Origin: JAUIET01 sp045106985
GTDB taxonomy: Bacteria; Pseudomonadota; Gammaproteobacteria; Pseudomonadales; JAUIET01
NCBI GenBank assembly: GCA_045106985.1
Contig: JBGCFQ010000009.1
Location: forward strand, 1 to 64,000
Reading direction: 5' to 3'
Length of the DNA stretch: 64,000 bases
Made by a program: the position numbers and the translations under genes. The notes below the pieces were generated by a model. It saw only the letters and a list, made by a program, of their open reading frames with translations. It was not told the origin of the DNA and did no database searches. Shown in pieces: positions 8,989 through 16,686 of the stretch (position 1 is its first letter; every line of letters begins with the position of its first letter).

Positions 8989-9229
8989 TACTAACGCCTG
9001 GGTTGGGATTACCGGTGGTAGCGATAACTTCACAATAGCTACTTAATTAAACCTAGACAGCAAGGCGCATATGAGCAAAGCAATAGTAAGAATTAGGCCC
9101 AGTAATGATGGTGCTGTGAAGCAGCTCACAGAAAGTTAGACCACAGCAGCTTATAGCTCACCGATCAATTCAAGCTTCTTGTTAATTCGAATTAAGGAGC
9201 AGCTAGATTGTGCCGAGAGCAGAGACGAG
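8989..9229. other. Part of the gene-poor stretch between ygfA and ilvA
   Basis: The whole gap 8929-9599 holds no large gene. Apart from the two tiny ORFs at 8899-8988 and 9230-9403, this part has only a 28-codon hydrophobic GTG-start ORF (9129-9043, minus strand) with no ribosome site and no likeness to its neighbours. I see no tRNA, insertion sequence or clear terminator here. Confidence 0.5.
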
Positions 9230-9403
9230 CTAGTTGAAGTTACGCTGAACAGGGCCGCTTGCCTGTGTGGCAGAGATGCCTTGCATTTGTCCAACGATTG
9301 GAACTTCAAGTGCTGGTGGCTGGCTTGCACTCACTCCGGTGAACACAACGCCCACGCCAAAAATGAGAACTAGAATTGTTACTAAATCAGGTCTTCTTTG
9401 CAT
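9230..9403 (-). CDS. Small single-span membrane protein (57 residues), paralogue of the ORF at 8899-8988
   Basis: Starting at the ATG at 9403, the protein opens MQRRPDLVTILVLIFGVGVV, has one transmembrane helix and then a Pro/Gln/Ser-rich tail of about 30 residues without cysteine. The frame continues upstream to 9433, but this start gives the same MQ-x-x-PD opening as the 29-residue neighbour. The ribosome-binding site is poor. With N-in topology, the positive residues at 3-4 would face the cytoplasm. No function can be assigned. Confidence 0.55.
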   Translation of the reverse strand: MQRRPDLVTILVLIFGVGVVFTGVSASQPPALEVPIVGQMQGISATQASGPVQRNFN

Positions 9404-9514
9404 TGTTATTGGGCCTGCCCAAAACCACTTCAATCAATTGGGGATGGCTAGTATAGCAAAATGTGAATATCACACAATTATTTAGCGCAATATTCTAGAT
9501 TTTGGATGAGGTGT

Positions 9515-9567
9515 GACTTTTTCAGCCACTGGTCGGTTTGAAAAACCAACAAGGTGATGAAAAAGTC
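9515..9567. repeat. Imperfect 25 bp inverted repeat downstream of ilvA
   Basis: The arms begin GACTTTTTCA (9515) and end TGAAAAAGTC (9567). The outer 10 bp pair perfectly, and about 19 or 20 of the 25 arm positions pair, around a 3-base loop. It lies 33 bp beyond the ilvA stop. It could act as a terminator for ilvA, or be a single copy of a dispersed REP- or MITE-like element. Only one copy was noticed in this window. Confidence 0.55.
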
Positions 9568-9599
9568 TTCAGAAGGCTCGCAAAACGTTCTACGCCCGC

Positions 9600-11114
9600 T
9601 TAACTGAGAAACAGTTTATACGCAGGATTGTTTGTTTCTTGAACAAAATCGTAGTGACTGCCAGCCACTATACGAGCAAACTCTTTGCGTTCAGCCGTCG
9701 GTATTTGCAGTCCCATCAGTATTCGACCGTAAGCTGCACCGTGATTGCGATAGTGAAACAAGGATATATTCCAGCGTGCATCCAAGCCATTAAGGAAATT
9801 TAGCAAAGCTCCGGGGCGCTCAGGGAAATTGACCCTATAAAGTACTTCATCGCTCGCGTCGGGCGCTCTACCCCCCACCATATGCCGAAGGTGCGATTTG
9901 GCCATTTCATCGTCACTGAGATCGAGCACAGGATAACCCTTGCGATCTAACTGTTCGAGCAACAGCTGTCTATCGTCTCCGCCTGCTGCCAATCGAATAC
10001 CCAAAAAGATGTGTGCCTGCCCTGTTGGGTCTAAGCGATAGTTGAATTCGGTGATGTTGCGCTTACCAATCGCTCGGCAGAACGCTCTAAAGCTGCCGGG
10101 CTTTTCGGGTATGGTAACCGCCAGCACCGCCTCGCTCTGCTCTCCTACGTCGGTACGTTCCGATATGTAACGTAAACGATCAAAGTTGGTGTTGGCGCCG
10201 CTATTAATGGCAACCAGCGTTTTTCCTTCACAGCCTGTTCGCTTTATGTAGTTTTTCAGCCCGGCAAGCGCGAGCGCCCCGGCTGGTTCGGCAATGGAGC
10301 GGGTTTCCTCAAAGATGTCTTTGATGGCCGCGCACATTTCGTCCGTGGTGGCGGTTATCACCTCATCGACATACTCTTTGACGACGCGAAATGGCTCTTT
10401 GCCAATCTGCGCTACCGCGACCCCATCGGCAAAAAGCCCAACCTGAGATAACTTGACCCGTTTGCCTTTACTAAGTGCCGCCTGCAAGCAAGCTGCATCT
10501 TCAGGCTCCACACCGATCACTTTTACCTGGGGGCGAACCGACTTTACATAGGCTATAACCCCAGCCAGCAGACCACCGCCGCCAACCGGCACAAACACAA
10601 CATCCAGAGGGCCGCTTACCTGACGCAAAATTTCCATTCCCACCGTGCCCTGACCGGCAATAACATCTGGGTCGTCGTAGGCATGCACATACGTTAGGCC
10701 ATGTTGCTGGGCGAGGCTTTGCGCATGAACAAAAGCCTCATCGTAAGTGTCCCCTATGAGCTCGATTTTTCCGCCAAAAGCCCGCACGGACTCTACCTTT
10801 ATTGACGGAGTGGTTCTAGGCATAACAATAGTTGCCTTGATTGACAATTTTTGCGATGCCAACGCAACGCCCTGCGCATGATTGCCAGCGGAAGCTGTTA
10901 CCACGCCTTTGCGTCGCTTCTCTTCGCTCAAACGGGCAATACAAGTATAGGCGCCGCGTAATTTAAACGAAAAGACCGGCTGCAGGTCTTCGCGCTTGAG
11001 CAACACATTGTTTCCCAGCTTAGCCGAGAGCTTTTTTGCTGGCTGCGTGGGTGTCTCGTTGGCCACATCATAAACAGGGGCCTGCAGAATTTTCTTTAGA
11101 TAGCGATCTAACAT
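9600..11114 (-). CDS. ilvA: Threonine deaminase (biosynthetic)
   Basis: This PLP enzyme converts L-threonine to 2-oxobutanoate, the entry step to isoleucine. The 504-residue protein has an N-terminal catalytic domain with the PLP lysine in FSFKLRGAY (Lys51), the glycine loop VPVGGGGLLAGV, and two C-terminal ACT-like regulatory domains from about 330 to 504 (VTIPEKPGSFRAFCRAIG and VNFPERPGALLNFLNGL). The two-domain tail marks the isoleucine-inhibited biosynthetic form rather than the short catabolic TdcB form. It is divergent from rpiA, the usual arrangement in this group. Confidence 0.97.
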   Translation of the reverse strand: MLDRYLKKILQAPVYDVANETPTQPAKKLSAKLGNNVLLKREDLQPVFSFKLRGAYTCIARLSEEKRRKGVVTASAGNHAQGVALASQKLSIKATIVMPRTTPSIKVESVRAFGGKIELIGDTYDEAFVHAQSLAQQHGLTYVHAYDDPDVIAGQGTVGMEILRQVSGPLDVVFVPVGGGGLLAGVIAYVKSVRPQVKVIGVEPEDAACLQAALSKGKRVKLSQVGLFADGVAVAQIGKEPFRVVKEYVDEVITATTDEMCAAIKDIFEETRSIAEPAGALALAGLKNYIKRTGCEGKTLVAINSGANTNFDRLRYISERTDVGEQSEAVLAVTIPEKPGSFRAFCRAIGKRNITEFNYRLDPTGQAHIFLGIRLAAGGDDRQLLLEQLDRKGYPVLDLSDDEMAKSHLRHMVGGRAPDASDEVLYRVNFPERPGALLNFLNGLDARWNISLFHYRNHGAAYGRILMGLQIPTAERKEFARIVAGSHYDFVQETNNPAYKLFLS

Positions 11115-11249
11115 TTAGCCAAACCTGGTCGCGCGGGGATGCGGCATATTAATTAGAACTACCGCCGCACGCCAGCCTTTGCGCAATTCATTGCGGTTGC
11201 TGGTTCACTGTCATATATTAACCCACCACCAACAACGCAGACGAATTCC

Positions 11250-11921
11250 ATGGATCAGAATGCTCGCAAGCAGCTAGCCGCAGAAGCAGCAATGGCTTAT
11301 ATCCACCCAAAACTGGATAACAAATCAATTGTTGGCGTTGGCACCGGTTCAACCACTAATTTGTTCATTGATGAGCTGGCGAAGCACAAAGGCAGCTTCG
11401 CGGCAGCTGTATCAAGCTCTGACGCAAGTACCGAGCGGATGCGCGCCCATGGAATAGACGTGCTGGATCTTAACTCGGCCGGCCCTATCGCCGTATATGT
11501 GGACGGTGCTGACGAAACGAACCAACACCTACAGCTTATAAAAGGTGGTGGTGCAGCGCTTACGCGAGAAAAAATTGTGGCCGCTGTTGCCGACGAGTTT
11601 GTTTGTATCGCTGACGACAGCAAGTTAGTCGATGTACTGGGCGCATTCCCTTTGCCGGTAGAAGTCATTCCAATGGCAAGAAGCCATGTGGCGCGCGAGC
11701 TGGTTAAACTTGATGGTGACCCTGTTTACCGCGAAGGTGTTATCACCGACAACGGCAATGAAATTATCGACGTACACAATCTCAGCATCATTAACCCGAC
11801 CGAGCTAGAGTTACTCATTAACCAGATTACTGGCGTTGTCACTAATGGGTTATTTGCAGCCCGGCCAGCCGATTACTTAATTCTGGGCGCTGCGGATGGC
11901 GTGCGGACTATGTCTCGCTAG
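11250..11921 (+). CDS. rpiA: Ribose-5-phosphate isomerase A
   Basis: RpiA interconverts ribose 5-phosphate and ribulose 5-phosphate in the pentose phosphate pathway. The 223-residue protein has the family motifs VGVGTGSTTNLFID, VDGADE (catalytic Asp), IKGGGAALTREKIVA and the C-terminal GVVTNGLFA. It is read away from ilvA across a 135 bp intergenic region that must hold both promoters. Confidence 0.97.
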   Translation: MDQNARKQLAAEAAMAYIHPKLDNKSIVGVGTGSTTNLFIDELAKHKGSFAAAVSSSDASTERMRAHGIDVLDLNSAGPIAVYVDGADETNQHLQLIKGGGAALTREKIVAAVADEFVCIADDSKLVDVLGAFPLPVEVIPMARSHVARELVKLDGDPVYREGVITDNGNEIIDVHNLSIINPTELELLINQITGVVTNGLFAARPADYLILGAADGVRTMSR

Positions 11922-11939
11922 AGAGAGACTAGAGTTTTT

Positions 11940-12194
11940 TTAATTTTTGTAGTATCGCCCATGTACGGCGTAAAAATATCGGCACTCTTGGTATGCGGCG
12001 AATGAAAACTGTTTTAAATCATTACAGGTAAAACCCGGCTTCCAATGTGGGCTGCCAGACTTAGGCGCTATTCCCGCCGCTTTTTGTTGCTCTATATAAT
12101 TCTTCACCCTATCTTCTTCGCTCTGCGCTGCGACAGGCACCGCTAGGGCTTGAAAAACAGCAAGAGTGAATAACAACGTGGATAGAGTCTTCAT
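11940..12194 (-). CDS. Small exported protein of unknown function
   Basis: This 84-residue protein has a clear Sec signal peptide (MKTLSTLLFTLAVFQALA, likely cleavage after VAAQ or PVAA near residue 22-24). The mature part is about 60 residues with two cysteines (FTCNDL and YQECRY) that could form a disulfide, and an aromatic C-terminus. Its ATG overlaps the stop of the upstream hydrolase gene (ATGA), so the two are translationally coupled. I do not recognise the family. Confidence 0.72.
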   Translation of the reverse strand: MKTLSTLLFTLAVFQALAVPVAAQSEEDRVKNYIEQQKAAGIAPKSGSPHWKPGFTCNDLKQFSFAAYQECRYFYAVHGRYYKN

Positions 12195-13195
12195 ATCTGA
12201 GCGCCCGGCTCTCCATGAAAACTCTCGTTCTCGCTATCGCTTTTGTCGTTATCCAGGTAAGCGTCAAAGTGGGCGAAGATTTTCTCGCGAATCTCCGGGC
12301 TTTCGTTGGCGAGGTGGTGCTTACCTTGCGTCAACATTTGAATCGATGCAGTTGGAAACTTATCGCGAATCGCCTTAAGGTTAAAACGCCAATCAACCGT
12401 TTTATCCTGCGGACCTTGCAGCACTAAGGGACTGATAGACGATACAGGGGACGCCTTAAAGCGCTCTATCCAAATGCTCATCGCCTGAACCCACTGCATC
12501 GGCAGAGCGTTGAACTGTAGAGGGTCGTGCTTGCGTAAAAATTCGAGGAAAGTTTCATCATGCGAATTGTTACTGAAACCGCGCGGAATGTCAGACCGAA
12601 TCAGACGATTGAGCCTAAAAGCCAGACGAAGGACAGGCCAATGGGCCGGGCGCACTAACGGTGCCAGCAGCAGCACCTTGGCTGGCACATCCAGCAAACC
12701 AGAATATTTTTCGTCCAACAAAAACTGCATAATAATTGCGGCGCCGGTACTTTGCCCAACAAACAAAGCTGGCTGAATCAGCTCCCTACTGCACTCTCGA
12801 ACGCAGGTCTGGAGCGCAAGCTCGTAATCTGCGAATGCCTCGATTGTTGCGCGTGGACCGCTGCTCAAGCCGTGGCCAGGCAAATCAAGCAATACTACGT
12901 TGAATTCTCTCGCCAAAAAGTATTCGGCTATATGGCCATACAAACCAGCGTGGTCAAAATAGCCATGAACAATGTAAACCGTCCCTCTTGCGGCCTCGTG
13001 TCGGTACACATGGCAGACGACGTCAAATTCAGCCGATGTAATCACGCCTAACTGATGCGTTACACCCGGGATCTGAGCCTCGAAGTCTATGCCGTAGTAA
13101 CGAAAGTACTCTTTTTCAATGTCGCTCGCCCCCGCTAAAGCGTCCGTGCAATCAAGCACAGACAATTGGCGGCGCAAGGCATCAAAATCCATCAT
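12191..13195 (-). CDS. Alpha/beta hydrolase, lysophospholipase (PldB/monoacylglycerol lipase) type
   Basis: The 334-residue protein matches serine hydrolases acting on lysophospholipids or monoacylglycerols. Visible features are the oxyanion segment IVHGYFDHAG (about 75-84), LDLPGHGLSSGPR, the nucleophile elbow VGQSTGA (Ser149), an Asp in GPQDKTVDW and a His in GKHHLANE near 296. No signal peptide is seen. It precedes, and overlaps by 4 bp, the small exported protein gene. The exact substrate cannot be told from sequence. Confidence 0.85.
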   Translation of the reverse strand: MMDFDALRRQLSVLDCTDALAGASDIEKEYFRYYGIDFEAQIPGVTHQLGVITSAEFDVVCHVYRHEAARGTVYIVHGYFDHAGLYGHIAEYFLAREFNVVLLDLPGHGLSSGPRATIEAFADYELALQTCVRECSRELIQPALFVGQSTGAAIIMQFLLDEKYSGLLDVPAKVLLLAPLVRPAHWPVLRLAFRLNRLIRSDIPRGFSNNSHDETFLEFLRKHDPLQFNALPMQWVQAMSIWIERFKASPVSSISPLVLQGPQDKTVDWRFNLKAIRDKFPTASIQMLTQGKHHLANESPEIREKIFAHFDAYLDNDKSDSENESFHGEPGAQI

Positions 13196-13379
13196 CGACC
13201 AAGTTTAGAAGCGTGGCGTCGCCACGTGAAATAAACGTTTGTAAAACTATCAGGAGGCACACCGCTTTCTACCCAAAGTCCTGTTAGAGACGTAGCCTGA
13301 CCTGGCCAGCCACACTCGCAAAAACCGAAGTAGTGACCAGTCTATAGATTTACGTACTTAAAACCTACGGCATAAAGGC

Positions 13380-14276
13380 CTAAGTAGAAGACGCTTCAAA
13401 AATCCCGCTGATCGCTAAATCAAGCGCATTATGAAATTCTTCCTCTGACTGCTGGGCCGACAGACCTTCGGTGAGGGCGCGAGAAAAGCTGGCAATCATG
13501 CCAGAGTTTTGCTTAAGCTTGCTATTGGCCAGATCACGATTATACCCACCAGACAAAGCAACCACTTTAAGCACGCGCGCATGGCTAACGCAGTCTGAAT
13601 AAAAGTTGGCTTGCTCGGGCAAGGTCAATTTCAACATCACTTGTTGGTCCTCACTCAATGCATCCAGCTGCTTCAACATAGCTGTACGCAATAGCGCCTC
13701 ACTTTGAGCTTTGTCGCCACTGTTGATGTCTACTTCAGGCTCTATAATGGGTACAAGGCCTTTTGAGAGTACTTGCTTACCGATCTCAAACTGTTGCGCA
13801 ACAAGGGCATTAATACCGGCCTCATTAGCAGACTTGATCACAGAGCGCATTTTTGTTCCAAAGACTTCTTTGGCCGCCGCTTTATCAAGCAATGCATCCA
13901 AACCAGGAATGTCTTTCATTAACTGTACGCCCTGCGCTTCATCCGCAAGACCCTTATCAACTTTCAAAAATGGCACGACCTGCTTGTTCGCCCATAGATA
14001 CTGACTGCTCGGCTTGCCTTCAACGTCTCTGTCCAGAGTGTTCTCAAACAAGATGGCGCCCAGTACTCGTGATCCGTCAAATGCTTTGTCAGTCATGATT
14101 CGAGTGCGCATGGCGTGAACAGCATCAAACATTTGCTCGTCGTTTGCGTAGCTGTTTTCTTCTATGCCATACAGCTTAAGCGCTTTAGGTGTGCTGCCAC
14201 CGCTTTGATCCAGAGCGGCAATAAAGCCAGTTGTCGTTGCCACTTTTTTAAGCTGGTCTTCAAATGTTGACATCAT
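13380..14276 (-). CDS. fda: Fructose-bisphosphate aldolase, class I
   Basis: The enzyme cleaves fructose 1,6-bisphosphate to glyceraldehyde 3-phosphate and dihydroxyacetone phosphate by a Schiff-base mechanism. The 298-residue protein closely follows the short class I type known from staphylococci: GFIAALDQSGGSTPKAL, FLKVDKGLADE, GLVPIIEPEVDIN, and KLTLPEQ with the probable Schiff-base lysine just before it. It is the last gene of the tkt-epd-pgk-fba cluster, where enterobacteria carry an unrelated class II FbaA. Confidence 0.94.
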   Translation of the reverse strand: MMSTFEDQLKKVATTTGFIAALDQSGGSTPKALKLYGIEENSYANDEQMFDAVHAMRTRIMTDKAFDGSRVLGAILFENTLDRDVEGKPSSQYLWANKQVVPFLKVDKGLADEAQGVQLMKDIPGLDALLDKAAAKEVFGTKMRSVIKSANEAGINALVAQQFEIGKQVLSKGLVPIIEPEVDINSGDKAQSEALLRTAMLKQLDALSEDQQVMLKLTLPEQANFYSDCVSHARVLKVVALSGGYNRDLANSKLKQNSGMIASFSRALTEGLSAQQSEEEFHNALDLAISGIFEASST

Positions 14277-14361
14277 TTTTTCCTATAAATAATTCTAGTT
14301 TAATAGTATTTTTGAGCACCTTCGTGCACACTAAAATCGCTCGCCTCGCCTCTACTCTACT

Positions 14362-15525
14362 CTAACGATTACTGAGTACCGTTACGGCTGGCAGCTCTTT
14401 ACCTTCAACAAACTCCAAAAAAGCACCGCCGCCGGTTGAAATGTAAGAGATCTGTTCTTCTATGCCATATTTGTCAACGGCTGCCAAAGTGTCGCCACCG
14501 CCAGCAATAGAAAAGCCGGCTGACGCAGCGATGGCTTCTGATATTACTTTAGTACCGTTTCCAAATTGGTCGAACTCAAAAACGCCAACAGGACCATTCC
14601 AAATAATGGTTTTCGCTTGCGCAATTATGCCAGCCAATTGAGCTGCCGCCTTTGGGCCGATATCAAAGATCATATCGTCATCAAGGACTTCACCTATAGG
14701 CTTAACGATCGCGTCTGCATCGGCCGAGAATTCTTTGCCAACAACAACGTCTTCTGGCAAAGGAATATTGGTTTTCGCCATTAAGGTGCGCGCTTGGTCC
14801 AGGAGACCATCCTCAAACAAGGACTTGCCAACGTTATAACCCGCTGCAGCTAAAAATGTGTTCGCTATACCTCCACCCACAATAAGCTGGTCTACTTTGT
14901 CGGCCAGAGTTTCCAATACCGTGAGCTTGGTTGACACCTTACTGCCACCAACCACAGCCAACATGGGACGAGCTGGATTATCTAATGCGCGAGCCAAAGC
15001 ATCTAGTTCACCAGCCAACAAGGGACCGGCGCAGGCCTGCGTGGCAAATTTCGCGACACCATGAGTGGATGCCTGAGCGCGATGTGCAGTACCGAAAGCG
15101 TCCATCACATAGACATCACATAGCGCGGCCATTTTCTTGGCCAAGCCGTCATCATCCTTTTTTTCGCCTGCGTTAAAACGTACGTTTTCAAGCAGAACGA
15201 CTTCACCGGCCTTAACGTCAACACCGTCAAGCCAGTCTTGCACCAGAGGTACATCGCGCTCAAGCAATTCTGACAGGCGCTTCGCCACAGGCGCAAGAGT
15301 ATATTCTGCATTTTCTTCAGCACTTCCACCCTCAATAGGCCGACCCAAATGCGACATAACCATCACACTAGCGCCCTGTTGAAGCGCAGCCCTTAAGGTA
15401 GGTAACGAGGCTTGAATACGAGCGTCGCTGCTCACTTGGCCATTGCTAATAGGCACATTGAGATCCTGACGAATAAGCACACGCTTACCGGCCAAATTTA
15501 AGTCACTCATTAATTCAATAGACAT
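14362..15525 (-). CDS. pgk: Phosphoglycerate kinase
   Basis: Pgk transfers phosphate between 1,3-bisphosphoglycerate and ADP in glycolysis and gluconeogenesis. The 387-residue protein has the substrate motif LIRQDLNVPI, VMSHLGRPIEG, the hinge segment VVGGSKVSTKL and the nucleotide site IIWNGPVGVFEF. The family-typical GGGDTLAAV and STGGGAFLEF lie near the C-terminus. It sits between epd and the aldolase, on the same strand. Confidence 0.98.
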   Translation of the reverse strand: MSIELMSDLNLAGKRVLIRQDLNVPISNGQVSSDARIQASLPTLRAALQQGASVMVMSHLGRPIEGGSAEENAEYTLAPVAKRLSELLERDVPLVQDWLDGVDVKAGEVVLLENVRFNAGEKKDDDGLAKKMAALCDVYVMDAFGTAHRAQASTHGVAKFATQACAGPLLAGELDALARALDNPARPMLAVVGGSKVSTKLTVLETLADKVDQLIVGGGIANTFLAAAGYNVGKSLFEDGLLDQARTLMAKTNIPLPEDVVVGKEFSADADAIVKPIGEVLDDDMIFDIGPKAAAQLAGIIAQAKTIIWNGPVGVFEFDQFGNGTKVISEAIAASAGFSIAGGGDTLAAVDKYGIEEQISYISTGGGAFLEFVEGKELPAVTVLSNR

Positions 15526-15595
15526 AGGAATAAATACTTAGCAATGATCAGACAACAACAATAATTGTAGCAGGCATAATGAGGCTGGGGCGGCA

Positions 15596-16615
15596 TTAGC
15601 TTTGAGGAAATCTAAGCATCTTATCGCTGACTTCCAGCATTCGATTAGCAAATCCCCATTCGTTGTCGAACCAGATAAACACTTTGGCCAAATTGTCGCC
15701 AATTACGGCGGTTTGTTCGCCATCTACAATCCCTGAGCGGCGATCGTGATTGTAGTCGCAGCTCGCCAAAGGCTCTGTGCTAAAACCTAGTACGCCACTC
15801 AGTACTCGTGTACTCGCATCGCTGAGCGCCGCGTTAACCTGTTCACGAGTAACGTTTTGATCAAGCTGCACGACCAATTCCATCGCTGAAACATTGGTCG
15901 TGGGAACACGAACGGCCGACGCTGAAAAACGTCCTGTCATTGTGGGCAAAATTCGCTCAATGCCTTTCGCTAATTGTGTGTCGACCGGAATCAAAGACTG
16001 GCTGGCGCTGCGGGTTTTACGCAAATCAGTATGGTGATACGCGTCTATCACCGGCTGATCATTCATCATTGAATGCAGCGTGGTGATGTGCCCGGCCCTA
16101 ATACCAAATGCCGCTTGCAAACAACTAATGACAGGGACAATGCCGTTGGTGGTGCATGAGGCGTTCGACACAATCATATCTGTTGCTTTGAGTTCATGGT
16201 CGTTTACGCCGTAAACTATGGTGGCATCTACGTCGGCATTTGCGGGCTGCGAGAATAACACTCTGCGAGCGCCCGCTTGCAAATGTCGCTTTGCTTCCTC
16301 ACGCGAGCTATACACACCGCTGCACTCTAGCACTAGATCTACGTCCAGCTGCTGCCAAGGAAGATCGGCAATGTCCTGAAAATGGCTGACGTGAATAACT
16401 CTGTCATTTACCTCCAGTCCATTGTCGGTTTTTTCCACACTGGAGGGGAAACGTCCGTGGGTCGAATCGTACCTTGTAAGATAGGCGATTGTGTCAAGAT
16501 CGGCTGGTTCGTTGATCGCTACAATTTCAAAATTAAATTCAGCCGCCCTTTCATTAAGAGCGCGCAAAACGCAACGCCCTATACGACCAAAGCCATTGAT
16601 GGCTATGCGCTTCAT
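15596..16615 (-). CDS. epd: D-erythrose-4-phosphate dehydrogenase
   Basis: Epd oxidises erythrose 4-phosphate to 4-phosphoerythronate, the first step of the DXP-dependent pyridoxal phosphate pathway. The 339-residue protein has the Rossmann start AINGFGRIGR and the catalytic cysteine in SNASCTTNG. Epd rather than GapA is favoured by HDQ-type substitutions (HSMMNDQPVIDAYHH), the SGVYSSREEAKRHL segment, and the E. coli-like epd-pgk-aldolase order. The cysteine usually found after CTTN is glycine here; the catalytic Cys is kept. A glyceraldehyde-3-phosphate activity cannot be excluded. Confidence 0.87.
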   Translation of the reverse strand: MKRIAINGFGRIGRCVLRALNERAAEFNFEIVAINEPADLDTIAYLTRYDSTHGRFPSSVEKTDNGLEVNDRVIHVSHFQDIADLPWQQLDVDLVLECSGVYSSREEAKRHLQAGARRVLFSQPANADVDATIVYGVNDHELKATDMIVSNASCTTNGIVPVISCLQAAFGIRAGHITTLHSMMNDQPVIDAYHHTDLRKTRSASQSLIPVDTQLAKGIERILPTMTGRFSASAVRVPTTNVSAMELVVQLDQNVTREQVNAALSDASTRVLSGVLGFSTEPLASCDYNHDRRSGIVDGEQTAVIGDNLAKVFIWFDNEWGFANRMLEVSDKMLRFPQS

Positions 16616-16686
16616 GGCTGTTGGTCAACGTTGGGAGACTGGCATCTCTGTAGCATCAAACCTGTGTTCTGCTTCAATGAGGCGCG

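Noticed and set aside
9043..9129. 28-codon hydrophobic GTG-start ORF on the minus strand
   Set aside because: No ribosome site and no shared opening with the two neighbouring tiny ORFs; hydrophobicity alone is not enough.
9179..9373. 64-codon plus-strand ORF in the gap before ilvA
   Set aside because: Overlaps the better supported 57-residue minus-strand ORF, has odd composition and no recognisable domain.
11912..11940. Terminator after rpiA
   Set aside because: GTCTC/GAGAC with a T run after it is only a 5 bp stem with a large loop; too weak to call.
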